A stretch of DNA of 64,000 nucleotides, taken from assembly GCA_965277345.1 (NCBI GenBank), contig CBDICI010000002.1:372001-436000 (forward strand), read 5' to 3'. The notes beneath the pieces are model-generated. The model saw only the letters and a program-made list of their open reading frames with translations, was not told the DNA's origin and made no database searches. This document shows, piece after piece, positions 1 through 13,038 of the stretch. Source of the stretch: CAIOYC01 sp965277345. Its GTDB lineage: Bacteria; Pseudomonadota; Alphaproteobacteria; Caulobacterales; Caulobacteraceae. Numbering within the stretch: the first letter of the stretch is position 1; every line of letters begins with the position of its first letter. Position numbers and translations under genes: made by a program.

Positions 1-1
1 G

Positions 2-262
2 ATGAGTGAGCTGGTGCGCTGGAGCCTAAAAGTCTCGCGCGACACGGACGTGGCCCTGCGGACGCTCCTAGCCACGCGGAGCGGCCGCAAGGGCGACCTG
101 TCGCGCTTCGTCGAAGACGCGGTGAACCGGGAGGTGCTGCGCCAAAGGGCCCGAGACGTGCGCGCGCGCAACGCCGATCTGGACGCGGCTGAGGTCCTGC
201 GCCTGATCGAGGACGATCTCGGCGCGCTGAGGTCGGAGGTGGGATCGCACGCGCGGCCGTGA
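2..262 (+). CDS. Ribbon-helix-helix type antitoxin-like protein
   Basis: An 86-residue protein that starts with a beta-strand-like segment (VRWSLKVS) followed by two helices, the layout of ribbon-helix-helix DNA-binding antitoxins that pair with PIN toxins. Its TGA overlaps the GTG of the next frame (position 259), the usual coupling of an antitoxin-toxin pair. The partner is broken, so this gene is probably an orphan. It lies two bases from the window edge, but the ATG at position 2 gives a complete N-terminus. The RHH assignment rests on pattern and context, not on an alignment. Confidence 0.6.
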   Translation: MSELVRWSLKVSRDTDVALRTLLATRSGRKGDLSRFVEDAVNREVLRQRARDVRARNADLDAAEVLRLIEDDLGALRSEVGSHARP

Positions 263-360
263 GCGTGCGCGTGATCCTGAACACCAACCTGGTCAAAGGC
301 TTGATCTCCCCAGCGGGCCGCCGGCAGCGCATCAGGCCGTTGCTGCGTGCGTCCGAAGCG
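259..360 (+). pseudogene. Remnant of a PIN-domain toxin
   Basis: A GTG start overlaps the upstream antitoxin stop. The first 20 or so residues (VRVILNTNLVKGLISPAGRR) match the N-terminus of PIN-family VapC-like toxins, which normally begin with I-L-D-T-N. After about residue 25 the family resemblance stops, although the frame stays open further in this GC-rich DNA. The first catalytic Asp is Asn here (LNTN instead of LDTN), and the later acidic residues of the PIN active site are not found. The toxin is therefore judged dead; the 3' limit given is approximate. From about 360 to 520 nothing recognisable is seen. Confidence 0.55.
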
Positions 361-520
361 GGTGGCTGGAAAACCGCTCCTGACTCGAACGGCAGGGGAG
401 CGCCCGTTGGCTACGCGCTGCGCTCCGTCAATGGCTCCGCGCTACGCCGCCGGGCGACTGCAGACCGCGGTGCCAGAGGGGTCAATGTTGGACGCGGTTC
501 AACACTAAGCTCCACGTCGC

Positions 521-733
521 TCACGCACTTGCTTCGCCTTCGAACACGCGCCGGCCGCGCCTTCGCCAAAGCTGCAGCACCTCCGCGCCATCAGGTCCGC
601 GCAGCATGTCGGCGACTGCCAGCAATGCGCCGTAGATCACAGCGCGATCGTCGCCGGTAAGCTCGACCAGTCCGGCCTTGGCGAGGAGGCCGCCGAGTTC
701 GATCAGCTGGCGGGTGCGTTCGCGCCGGTTCAC
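521..733 (-). CDS. traD: Conjugal transfer protein TraD
   Basis: A 70-residue protein starting MNRRERTRQLIELGGLLAKA, which matches the small TraD proteins encoded after traC on Ti/Sym plasmids and related elements (usual length about 70 residues). It is an accessory protein of the relaxosome region, not the large coupling ATPase called TraD in F plasmids. It follows traC on the same strand with 37 bases between them. In complete elements the coupling-protein gene traG comes next, but here the DNA downstream holds only the antitoxin/PIN remnant on the other strand. Confidence 0.75.
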   Translation of the reverse strand: MNRRERTRQLIELGGLLAKAGLVELTGDDRAVIYGALLAVADMLRGPDGAEVLQLWRRRGRRVFEGEASA

Positions 734-770
734 GACCCAGGCTCGCGTGTCGGTTCGTGCACGAGCGGCC

Positions 771-1076
771 TCAAGCCGATGCCGCGCCGCCGTTGTCCGG
801 CGCGCCGCGATCGTCGCCGAGTTCAGCGCCTGCAGCAGCCCCGCGCGACCGGCGCTGAAAGAAGGCCTGGCCGCGTTTGCGCCAGCTCTCTTTCCGGGCC
901 GCGTCCACCGACTCCATCATCGCCAGCAGACCGCCCGCGAGCGTCTCGGCGTCCAGCGCGTCGGCTCCGGTTGCGGCCACAAGCTCCCCGAGCTGGCGCA
1001 GCTTACGCTCCTTCAAGCTCTTCGCCCTGTCGTGCAGCGCCAGAAGCTCCGCGTCAAAGTCCCGAGGTTTGCGCAT
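771..1076 (-). CDS. traC: Conjugal transfer protein TraC
   Basis: A 101-residue, charged, mostly helical protein (MRKPRDFDAELLALHDRAKS, then a KERKLRQLGELV helix) of the TraC family that accompanies TraA relaxases of the MOBQ class. The start at 1076 is chosen because an AGGAGA ribosome-binding site lies just upstream; the frame itself stays open to 1175. It is transcribed divergently from traA and leads into traD. The 170-base gap to traA is where Ti-type plasmids keep oriT. Family assignment is from pattern and gene order. Confidence 0.65.
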   Translation of the reverse strand: MRKPRDFDAELLALHDRAKSLKERKLRQLGELVAATGADALDAETLAGGLLAMMESVDAARKESWRKRGQAFFQRRSRGAAAGAELGDDRGAPDNGGAASA

Positions 1077-1189
1077 GGTCGTCTCCTCTTCATATGCCGT
1101 GAAGAGAGTAGTTGATGGCGGCCTGGTCTGCTCTAAGAGCAGCGGGACAGTCTGAGACGGCCCGGTCCCGAGCAAGAAGGTTTCTTGTG

Positions 1190-1217
1190 AGGGCGCGCTT
1201 ATACGTCGTGCCGACGT
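1190..1217 (-). other. Candidate origin of transfer (MOBQ/RSF1010-type oriT)
   Basis: On the minus strand, read 5' to 3', an inverted repeat ACGTCG-GCA-CGACGT (1217 to 1203) is followed immediately by ATAAGCGCGCCCT (1202 to 1190). This is the arrangement of Q-type oriTs (RSF1010, Ti plasmids): inverted repeat, then a core close to TAAGTGCG/CCCT. Only one base of the core differs (C for T). By analogy the nick would fall between 1194 and 1193. The site lies in the traC-traA gap, where such origins are found. A second small palindrome, CAAGAA-GGT-TTCTTG, is next to it (1172-1186). Confidence 0.6.
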
Positions 1218-1246
1218 GCGCTGAGGCGAGTAGATGGGCGATCGCG

Positions 1247-4198
1247 ATGGCGATCTACCATTTCTCCGCCAAGGTGATCTCGCGCGCGGCCGGCTCCAGC
1301 GCCTTGGCGGCGGCCGCCTACCGTTCCGCCTCGCGGCTGGCGGACGAGCGGCTCGGGCGCGACCACGACTTCACCCGCAAGCCGGGCGTGATCCACTCCG
1401 AAGTGCTGCTGCCGGACGGCGCGCCGCAAGAACTCGCCGACCGCGAGCGGCTGTGGAACGCTGTCGAGGCCGGCGAGGTGCGTAAGGACGCTCAGCTCGC
1501 CCGCGAGGTCGAGTTCGCCATCCCGCGCGAGATGACCCAGGACCAGGGCGTCGCGCTCGCCCGCGACTTCGCGCAGCGCGAGTTCGTCGACCAGGGCATG
1601 GTCGCGGACCTGAACGTGCACTGGGACCGTGGCGCCGACGGGCTGCTGAAGCCGCACGCGCATGTCATGCTGACGATGCGCGAGGTTGGCGAGGAGGGCC
1701 GGGGGGCGCCCGGCGCCTTCGGCCGGAAGGTGCGTGACTGGAACCGCACCGAGCGGCTGCAGGAGTGGCGCGAGCGCTGGGCGGACCACGTCAACGGCCG
1801 CCTGGCGGAGCTCGACATCGATGCGCGTATTGACCACCGCAGTTTCGCCGATCGTGACATGGGGCTGGAGCCGCAACACAAGATCGGGCCGGCGGCCTCT
1901 CGCATGGATGCAGATGGCCTCGCGTCCGACCGGGCCGAGGACCACCGGCGCATCGCCCGCGAGAACGGCGAGGGGCTGATCCGCAAGCCGTCGGTGGCGC
2001 TGGCGATGATCACCCGCGAGCAGGCCACCTTCACCGACCGCGACTTGGCCCGCTTCGTTCACCGCCACAGCGACGGCAAGGACCAGTTCGACCGGGTGAT
2101 GAGCGCGGTGCGCGCCTCACCCGAGCTTGTGCCGCTGGGCACCGACGGACGGGGCGAGGCGCGGTTCACCTCTCGGCCTATGCTGGCCATCGAGGCGCGG
2201 CTGGAGTTGAGCGCCGAAACACTCGCGACCGCGCGCGACCACGGCGTCAGCGCCCGCCTTCGGGACGCGGCTTTGGCGGTGTCGGCCCGGCGGGGCCTCG
2301 CGCTCTCGGCGGAGCAGGCCCAAGCGCTGGAGCATGTGACCGGGAAGGAGAGGTTGGCCTCCGTTGTGGGCTACGCGGGCAGCGGCAAGTCGGCGATGCT
2401 GGGGGTGGCCCGCGAAGCGTGGGAGGCGGAGGGCTACACGGTGCGCGGGGCGGCGCTGTCGGGGATCGCCGCGGAGAACCTGGAGGGCGGCTCGGGCATC
2501 GCCTCGCGCACCCTGGCGAGCCTGGAGCACCAGTGGGAGCAGCGGCGTGATCGCCTGACCGGCCGCGACGTGCTGGTGATCGACGAAGCCGGGATGATCG
2601 GCTCGCGGCAGATGGAGCGAGTGCTCTCCCATGCCCGCGAGGCGGGAGCCAAGGTGGTGCTGGTGGGCGACCCCGAGCAGTTGCAGGCCATCGAGGCGGG
2701 CGCCGCCTTCCGCGCTGTCGCCCAGCGTCACGGCGCGGTGGAGATCACCGAGGTGCGCCGGCAGCGCGAGGACTGGCAGCGCGACGCCACCCACGACCTG
2801 GCCACCGGGCGCACGGGCGAGGCGCTGGAGGCCTATGACGCCCGCGGCGCGGTGCACGCCGCCTCGACGCGCGAGGAAGCGCGGCGCGAGCTGATCGAGC
2901 GCTGGGATCGCGAGCGGCAGGCGGCGCCGGACGCCACTCGCATCATCCTAACCCACACCAACGCCGAGGTTCGCGAGCTGAACGATCTGGCGCGTAGCCG
3001 CCTGCGTGGAGCCGGAGAGCTGGGCGAGGAGGTACGGGTCGGCGTCGAGCGCGGCGAGCGGGGGTTCGCGTCGGGCGACCGGGTCATGTTCCTGAAGAAC
3101 GAGCGGTCGCTTGGCGTGAAGAACGGCACGCTGGGCGTGCTGGAGCAGGCCTCGCCCGAACGCCTAGCCGTCCGACTGAACGACGGCCGCCAGGTCGCCT
3201 TCGACCTGAAGGACTACGCCCACCTCGACCACGGCTACGCCGCCACCGTCCACAAGGCGCAGGGCGTGACCGTGGACCGCGCCCACGTGCTGGCCACTCC
3301 CGGCATGGACCGCCACGCCGCCTATGTCGCCATGTCGCGCCACCGCGACCGGCTCGACCTCCACTACGGCCGTGACGACTTCGCGGACCGCGCCGCCCTG
3401 GTGCGCACCCTGTCGCGCGACCGGGCCAAGGACATGGCGTCGGACTATGAGCTGCCTGATCCGGCGCAGGCGTATGCCGAGCGGCGCGGGATCACCTTCC
3501 GCGCCCACGTCGCCGAGATCGTATGCAAGGTCGTCCCCGAGAAGGTCCGCGGCATCTTCGACAGCTTGCGCCTGCCGGTGGATGGCGGGCCGGCGGCGGA
3601 ACGGTCCGCGCCGGAAAGGAAGGTGGCGCAGGATCCGGAGACTGCGCTGCGTCACGCTCGCACCGACGCGCTCGTCCGCCATGCCCGCGCCGTGGATGCG
3701 ATGTTCGAGACGTGGGGGCGGGGCGGCGAGGCCAGTCCGGAGCAGGTGAAGGAACTGCAGGCGGCGCGCAAGGCCTTCGAGAAAGTGCGGCCCTATGGCT
3801 CATACGACGCCGAAGCCGCCTATAGGAAGAATCCGGAACTCGCCCGCGAAGCCGCTTCGGGTCCGACCTCACGCGCCATCCGCGCCCTGCAGCTCGAAAC
3901 CGAACTGCGCACCAATCCGGAGCGCCGCGCCGACCGCTTCGTGGAACGCTGGCGCGACCTCGACCAGACCCGGCAGCGCCAATATCAGGCCGGCGATATG
4001 TCCGGCTTCAAGGCAACGCGCGACAGCATGGGCGAGATGGCCAGGAGCCTGGAGCGCGATCCCCAGCTCGAATCCATCCTCGAAGCCCGCAAGAGCGCAC
4101 AGCTCGGCATCGGCGCGATCGAAGCCGAGAGCCTTACCCGCCGGCTCGCCATGAGCATCGGGTTCGATTTGGGCAGAGGCAGGGGGCTGGGCCTATAG
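1247..4198 (+). CDS. traA: TraA relaxase-helicase (MOBQ)
   Basis: A 983-residue DNA-processing protein that would nick oriT and unwind the transferred strand. The N-terminal MobA/MobL relaxase domain carries Tyr25 in AAYRSASRL and the metal-binding histidines H125 (VHWDRG), H137 and H139 (PHAHVMLT). The middle is a RecD/TraI-like superfamily 1 helicase with Walker A GYAGSGKS at 375-382 and Walker B LVIDEAG (D446, E447). The C-terminal 250 residues are charged and helical. The start MAIYHFSAKV fits the family N-terminus; the frame is open upstream to 1112 without resemblance. Length is near the usual 950-1100, and no frameshift is seen, so the relaxase looks functional although the rest of the transfer system is absent. 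Confidence 0.92.
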   Translation: MAIYHFSAKVISRAAGSSALAAAAYRSASRLADERLGRDHDFTRKPGVIHSEVLLPDGAPQELADRERLWNAVEAGEVRKDAQLAREVEFAIPREMTQDQGVALARDFAQREFVDQGMVADLNVHWDRGADGLLKPHAHVMLTMREVGEEGRGAPGAFGRKVRDWNRTERLQEWRERWADHVNGRLAELDIDARIDHRSFADRDMGLEPQHKIGPAASRMDADGLASDRAEDHRRIARENGEGLIRKPSVALAMITREQATFTDRDLARFVHRHSDGKDQFDRVMSAVRASPELVPLGTDGRGEARFTSRPMLAIEARLELSAETLATARDHGVSARLRDAALAVSARRGLALSAEQAQALEHVTGKERLASVVGYAGSGKSAMLGVAREAWEAEGYTVRGAALSGIAAENLEGGSGIASRTLASLEHQWEQRRDRLTGRDVLVIDEAGMIGSRQMERVLSHAREAGAKVVLVGDPEQLQAIEAGAAFRAVAQRHGAVEITEVRRQREDWQRDATHDLATGRTGEALEAYDARGAVHAASTREEARRELIERWDRERQAAPDATRIILTHTNAEVRELNDLARSRLRGAGELGEEVRVGVERGERGFASGDRVMFLKNERSLGVKNGTLGVLEQASPERLAVRLNDGRQVAFDLKDYAHLDHGYAATVHKAQGVTVDRAHVLATPGMDRHAAYVAMSRHRDRLDLHYGRDDFADRAALVRTLSRDRAKDMASDYELPDPAQAYAERRGITFRAHVAEIVCKVVPEKVRGIFDSLRLPVDGGPAAERSAPERKVAQDPETALRHARTDALVRHARAVDAMFETWGRGGEASPEQVKELQAARKAFEKVRPYGSYDAEAAYRKNPELAREAASGPTSRAIRALQLETELRTNPERRADRFVERWRDLDQTRQRQYQAGDMSGFKATRDSMGEMARSLERDPQLESILEARKSAQLGIGAIEAESLTRRLAMSIGFDLGRGRGLGL

Positions 4199-4721
4199 CC
4201 ACGCTCAGATAGACTGGTGCAGTCGAAAGAAATGCGGTATAGACACGGGATGGGCTTTGCTAGGAAGTAGTGAGACGTCAGGAAACACTAGTCTGTCGTG
4301 TGAATCGACTGTGAATGCCGACTTGCAGGTATTTGAGATGTACTAGGAAGCTTCACCATCCATCATCGGGGCAACGGAGAGTCTGTGTATGGGGTCTGGC
4401 AACGCGCTTCCGGGGTCGGGTTGGGTTACGGACTGGGGGCGGTCATCCTACCCCGGTTCGGGGCGATTTGCGCCCTCGGGCCTTTAGAAGACGGCGGACG
4501 GACTTGGGTCAGAAATCGTAGGGTTCGTATCGTATTGTGCGGCTAAGGTCGGTATGATTTCTACAATCCAGTACTAGATTGCCACGATTGTCTCTTAGTC
4601 ATCCGTTAGTCTCATAGGAATTCGTGGAACATCCGTAGTTCCGGGGGATTGCAGATCGCCCCGTCATGATGCGCGCCGATCTTGGCCGGTCATGCACGGC
4701 GGTAAGATCAAAGGACAGACC
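4199..4721. other. Gene-poor stretch after traA
   Basis: About 520 bases with visibly lower GC than the flanks and no frame that resembles a protein. A short open frame at 4315-4521 has no ribosome-binding site or family likeness and is not called. The stretch probably contains the right boundary of the element that brought traCDA, but no direct repeat, integrase gene or tRNA end marks it. The only signal recognised is the GGAAC motif at 4626, near the His-rich gene. Confidence 0.5.
4626..4650 (+). promoter_or_regulatory. Possible EcfG-type promoter upstream of the His-rich gene
   Basis: GGAAC at 4626-4630, 16 bases, then GATT at 4647-4650, about 70 bases upstream of the ATG at 4722. The -35 matches the alphaproteobacterial general stress sigma factor EcfG (SigT in Caulobacter) exactly; the -10 (GATT) matches the usual CGTT at only two positions. 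Support comes from the same GGAACATCCG sequence and the same N16-GATT layout before katE. Confidence 0.35.
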
Positions 4722-4913
4722 ATGCCCAAAGCCACCCATACGGACGCGGCGGACCATCACGAAATGGCCGCCAAGTCGCACCGCGCGGCTGCGGAACACC
4801 ACGGCAAGGGCGATACAGCGACGGCGTCCAAGCACGCCGCAGAGGCCCATGGCCATTCCACCAAGGCCCACGAACATTCGACCAAGGCCCACGCCAAGTC
4901 CACGGCCAAATAA
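4722..4913 (+). CDS. Small His/Ala/Lys-rich stress-associated protein
   Basis: A 63-residue hydrophilic protein with 14 histidines, no signal peptide and no membrane segment. The C-terminal half is built from an imperfect heptad-like unit, HSTKAHE / HSTKAHA, after an AAEHHGKGD segment. Small proteins of this composition are common in Proteobacteria and lack a known function; metal binding is a guess from the histidines. The ATG at 4722 is preferred over 4692 because AAGGA precedes it at good spacing. A hairpin terminator follows directly, so it is a single-gene unit, placed just before katE and probably under stress control. Confidence 0.6.
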   Translation: MPKATHTDAADHHEMAAKSHRAAAEHHGKGDTATASKHAAEAHGHSTKAHEHSTKAHAKSTAK

Positions 4914-4920
4914 ACCTCAG

Positions 4921-4955
4921 GCGCAAGCGGGCCCGGGTCCGCTTGCGTCTTTCTT
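4921..4955 (+). terminator. Rho-independent terminator after the His-rich gene
   Basis: The stem GCGCAAGCGG / CCGCTTGCGT encloses an 8-base GC loop and is followed by a T-rich run (CTTTCTT). It lies 8 bases after the stop codon at 4913. Confidence 0.7.
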
Positions 4956-4987
4956 GCGGGCGCGACGTCGATAGACGCCGCCTGCCC

Positions 4988-5012
4988 GGAACATCCGGGG
5001 CCGCGCCGGATT
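4988..5012 (+). promoter_or_regulatory. Possible EcfG-type promoter upstream of katE
   Basis: GGAAC (4988-4992), 16 bases, GATT (5009-5012), 130 bases upstream of the chosen katE start. It shares the 10-mer GGAACATCCG and the spacing with the site at 4626. The -10 is off-consensus, so the call leans on this repetition and on the stress function of the gene. Confidence 0.4.
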
Positions 5013-5144
5013 AAACCATAGACCCCCGATTGGAAGACCAACCCGCCGCGCGCAAGGCCGAACCGACGCGGCGCCCTCACCCCCGTACCCGTCGTCGACG
5101 CGTTCCTGCGCCCCATGGTCGTTCCTGACCCGAAAGACAGTATC

Positions 5145-7316
<2,172 letters not shown>

Positions 7317-7370
7317 TCGGACGCAGGGGCGGCGTCCGGCGCGACAAACCCACCGGCCGTGGCGGGATGA

Positions 7371-7395
7371 GGAACAGCGGCGCCCCGCCGGCGTT
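7371..7395 (+). promoter_or_regulatory. EcfG (general stress sigma factor) promoter
   Basis: GGAAC at 7371-7375, a 16-base spacer, and CGTT at 7392-7395: a complete match to the alphaproteobacterial EcfG/SigT consensus GGAAC-N16/17-CGTT. It sits 32 bases before the ATG at 7428, in the 111-base gap between katE and the short catalase gene. This gives the second catalase its own stress promoter. Confidence 0.7.
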
Positions 7396-7427
7396 GACTT
7401 GCCAGCTTTCAAAACGAGGTTTCGACC

Positions 7428-8534
7428 ATGATGTTTGATCCGCCTGCCGCGCCGCTCCGCTACGACCCTTCCATGGAAAAGGCGGAAGCGGGGGAGGACA
7501 AGGTCGGCCATGAGCTGATGGAGACCATGCTCAAGGTCAGCGAGACGGTGTTCAAGGACCATGGCCACGCCGAGCGCAGCGTGCACGCCAAAAGCCACGG
7601 CCTGCTGCAGGGCGAACTGGAGGTGCTGGCGACCGCGTTTCCAGTCCTGGCCCAGGGCCTGTTCGCCAACCCCGGCCGCTATCCGGCGGTGATGCGGTTC
7701 TCCACCATTCCGGGCGACATGCTGGACGACAAGGTCTCCACCCCGCGCGGCCTGGCCATCAAGGTCTTCGGTGTCGAAGGCGCGCGGCTGGAGGGTTCGG
7801 AGGACGCGACGACGCAGGACTTCGTGCTGGTCAACGGGCCGGCCTTCGGCGCGCCGAACGGCAAGGCCTTCCTCGCCAACCTCAAGCTGCTCGCCGCTAC
7901 CACCGACAAGGCGGAGGGGTTGAAACAAGCGGTGTCGGCCGCGCTGCAACCCGTCGAAAAGGCCCTGGAGAACGCGGGCCATCCCAGCCCGAACCTGACC
8001 ACCCTCGGCGGTCAGGCGCAGACCAATGTGCTCGGCGAGACCTATTACAGCCAGGTCCCGCTGCTGTTCGGCGACTATATCGCCAAGATTTCCGTGGCGC
8101 CGGTCTCGCCGGCGCTGAAGGCGCTGCACGGCGCGCCGGTGGATTTGAAGGACAGCCCCAATGGCCTGCGCGACGCGGTGGTCGACTTTTTCGCCGGACA
8201 GGGCGGCGAATGGGAGTTGCGCGCGCAGCTCTGCACTGACCTCGACCACATGCCGGTGGAGGACGCCGCCAAGGTCTGGCCCGAGGATCGCAGCCCCTAT
8301 GTGACCATCGCCCGCATCCGGGTCGAGCCGCAGACGGCCTGGAGCGAGGCCCGCTCGGAAGCGGTGGACGAGGGCCTGGCCTTCAGCCCCTGGCACGGCC
8401 TGGCGGCGCACAGACCGTTGGGTTCGGTGATGCGGCTGCGCAAGCAGGCCTATGAGATGTCGGCGCGTTTCCGTGCGGAACACAACGGCCACGCCACGGA
8501 CGAACCCCGCAGCTTCGCCCCCCTGCCGGATTGA
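7428..8534 (+). CDS. Short catalase-family protein
   Basis: A 368-residue catalase-fold protein of the compact SrpA-like group, about half the size of KatE and without its C-terminal domain. The distal His lies in SVHAKSHGLLQGEL, followed by the strand motif VMRFSTIPGD and the conserved Asn in DFVLVNGPAFG. The proximal Tyr is less clear; an R-x-x-A-Y stretch near residue 340 (RKQAYEMSARFR) is the likely ligand region. Relatives often act as peroxidases, sometimes organic-peroxide dependent, so true catalase activity is not assured. No signal peptide is seen. Two ATGs in a row make the exact start uncertain by one codon. It has its own EcfG-type promoter at 7371. Confidence 0.85.
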   Translation: MMFDPPAAPLRYDPSMEKAEAGEDKVGHELMETMLKVSETVFKDHGHAERSVHAKSHGLLQGELEVLATAFPVLAQGLFANPGRYPAVMRFSTIPGDMLDDKVSTPRGLAIKVFGVEGARLEGSEDATTQDFVLVNGPAFGAPNGKAFLANLKLLAATTDKAEGLKQAVSAALQPVEKALENAGHPSPNLTTLGGQAQTNVLGETYYSQVPLLFGDYIAKISVAPVSPALKALHGAPVDLKDSPNGLRDAVVDFFAGQGGEWELRAQLCTDLDHMPVEDAAKVWPEDRSPYVTIARIRVEPQTAWSEARSEAVDEGLAFSPWHGLAAHRPLGSVMRLRKQAYEMSARFRAEHNGHATDEPRSFAPLPD

Positions 8535-8598
8535 GCCCCGGCGCGTCAGGCGAGCGTCCAGCGACCGACAAGGCGGCCGGGGTTCGGACATCGGCCCG

Positions 8599-9543
8599 TC
8601 AGGGCGCCTCGCCCGTCCATTCCCAGTGCCAGGGCTCGTAGGGGTAGTTCACGAAGCCGAACCGGTCGGCGTTGTCGACCAGCCAGCGGTAGGTCGGTGT
8701 GCGACTAAGCGCGAGTCGATTGGCGGACGCGGTGGAGAACGCCCCCGACGGGGAGCCCGCGCCCGCCAGGTAAAAGTCGAAGGCCAGCCCGGTGCGGTGG
8801 GCGGAGCAGCGCGCCTTGCCCGGCGTGCCGCAGCCGGCGCCGAAGGCGCAGCGGAGGGCCTCCTCCAGCGGACCGCGAAAGGCGGAGGCGATCTTCAGCT
8901 GCGCCCCCGGGGGCGCAAGGTCCCGACCGGCCGCCGCCGCCATGCGGCGATAGGCGTCCAGCGCGGCGGGGCGGGCCAGGATCCTCTTGCCGCCATAGGC
9001 TTCGGGAGCGGCCGCCGGCGCCAGGGTCGCCGCGTTCGGCGAGGGGGGACAGGCGGTTTGCGAGGCGACCACGAACGGGCGGCGCAGCAGCCAGAGGCGA
9101 CCCATGGCCGACAGGGTGGCGGCGTCCATCCGGCCGGCGCCGGACAGGGCGTGGGTCGATTGCCATAACGCCAGGCGCGAGGCGAACGCCGCTGTCTGTG
9201 GGGCGCAGGCCGCGCCGATCTCCCGCGCGATGAGCGGGACGTAGACCTCCCAGCCCGTCTCGGCCACCCCGAAGGGCGAGACCCCGAGCGTCGCCAGGGT
9301 CGCGCCGTTGTCGTTCGCGGCGGCGGCGAAAGCGGCCGGCGAGCCGCAATCCCCCACAGCGCCCAGGGCGACACGGGGCGGCTGTGGCGGCGGCGTCACG
9401 GGTGCACCGGCGGGGCCGAGGGCGGGCGCGGCCGGGGCGGGCCGCTTCACCGACGTGCGCACCCCCACGACGCCGAGCGCGACGAACGCCAGGCACAGCG
9501 CCACGAGCAGGGTCCGGTAAGCCAGCCGCGCGATGCCGATCAA
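8599..9543 (-). CDS. D-alanyl-D-alanine carboxypeptidase, VanY/M15B type
   Basis: A 314-residue envelope enzyme with one N-terminal membrane segment (about residues 9-27) and a proline/alanine-rich linker, so the catalytic domain is periplasmic. The C-terminal third holds the M15 zinc-peptidase signatures: SAHRTGLAFD (the SxHxxGxAxD motif) and EPWHWEW near the end. It should trim peptidoglycan stem peptides. The central part has no recognised domain. The gene is convergent with the short catalase gene, separated by 64 bases, and stands alone before the rRNA operon terminator. Confidence 0.85.
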   Translation of the reverse strand: MIGIARLAYRTLLVALCLAFVALGVVGVRTSVKRPAPAAPALGPAGAPVTPPPQPPRVALGAVGDCGSPAAFAAAANDNGATLATLGVSPFGVAETGWEVYVPLIAREIGAACAPQTAAFASRLALWQSTHALSGAGRMDAATLSAMGRLWLLRRPFVVASQTACPPSPNAATLAPAAAPEAYGGKRILARPAALDAYRRMAAAAGRDLAPPGAQLKIASAFRGPLEEALRCAFGAGCGTPGKARCSAHRTGLAFDFYLAGAGSPSGAFSTASANRLALSRTPTYRWLVDNADRFGFVNYPYEPWHWEWTGEAP

Positions 9544-9630
9544 CAGCGCCCCCTATCGACCCTTGAAAGCTTGGCCGCACAGGACTGAACCGCCGGGAAC
9601 GCTTTGGGTTGCCCGGGCAGGCCAGAACGC

Positions 9631-9661
9631 AAAAAAGCCCGCCGAGTGGGGCTCGGCGGGC
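9631..9661 (-). terminator. Rho-independent terminator of the rRNA operon
   Basis: Read on the minus strand: a perfect 10-bp stem GCCCGCCGAG / CTCGGCGGGC, a loop of CCCCA, then six T. It lies 9 bases beyond the tRNA-fMet gene and closes the rrn operon. Confidence 0.9.
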
Positions 9662-9669
9662 GAATGTTT

Positions 9670-9746
<77 letters not shown>

Positions 9747-9820
9747 GCAAAGCTGTAAAGACAATGTGACCCCCGGATGTGTTACGGGGGGAAGGGTTTT
9801 GATCCGACATCCGCCTTGTA

Positions 9821-9938
9821 GACCCGGCGACGACCTACTCTCCCGCGCCTTGAGACGAAGTACCATTGGCCCTGAAGAGCTTAACGACCGAGTTCGGAAT
9901 GGGATCGGGTGGGGACTCTCCGGCATAGTCACCGGGTC
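9821..9938 (-). rRNA. rrf: 5S ribosomal RNA
   Basis: About 118 nucleotides; the two ends (GACCCGGTGAC and GTCGCCGGGTC on the minus strand) pair with each other, and the core contains the conserved CCGAACTCGG segment. Placed after 23S and before tRNA-fMet. Ends are accurate to a few bases. Confidence 0.92.
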
Positions 9939-10027
9939 AACAAGAGGGATGTCAGCGAGAAGACATTGAATGACGCCAAAGCTCTGAACGCGACGCCTTC
10001 GTCGCGCATGAGCTTTGCTGAGGAACG

Positions 10028-12825
<2,798 letters not shown>

Positions 12826-13038
12826 CTCAGCAAAACCCATGCGCGACGAAGGCGACGCGACCGGCTAGGGGCCGGAGGCGCAAAAGCAGCCCTCGTCTGC
12901 ATGAGCTCTGATGTCAGACAATGTCTTCTCTGGATCGGCCCTGGAACGGTTGGAGAACCGCGGGCAAACCCTTCATTCACGATGTCAACCAACTGAACCT
13001 GGGTTCGGCTGGAATGCTGTGATCTCTCAAATGCGATC

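Noticed and set aside
4315..4521. Open frame of 68 codons in the gap after traA
   Set aside because: No ribosome-binding site, no family likeness, and located in lower-GC DNA of random character.
1..4721. Defence or phage island in the element remnant
   Set aside because: Apart from the antitoxin/PIN remnant and the transfer genes no restriction, Abi, retron or phage genes are present.
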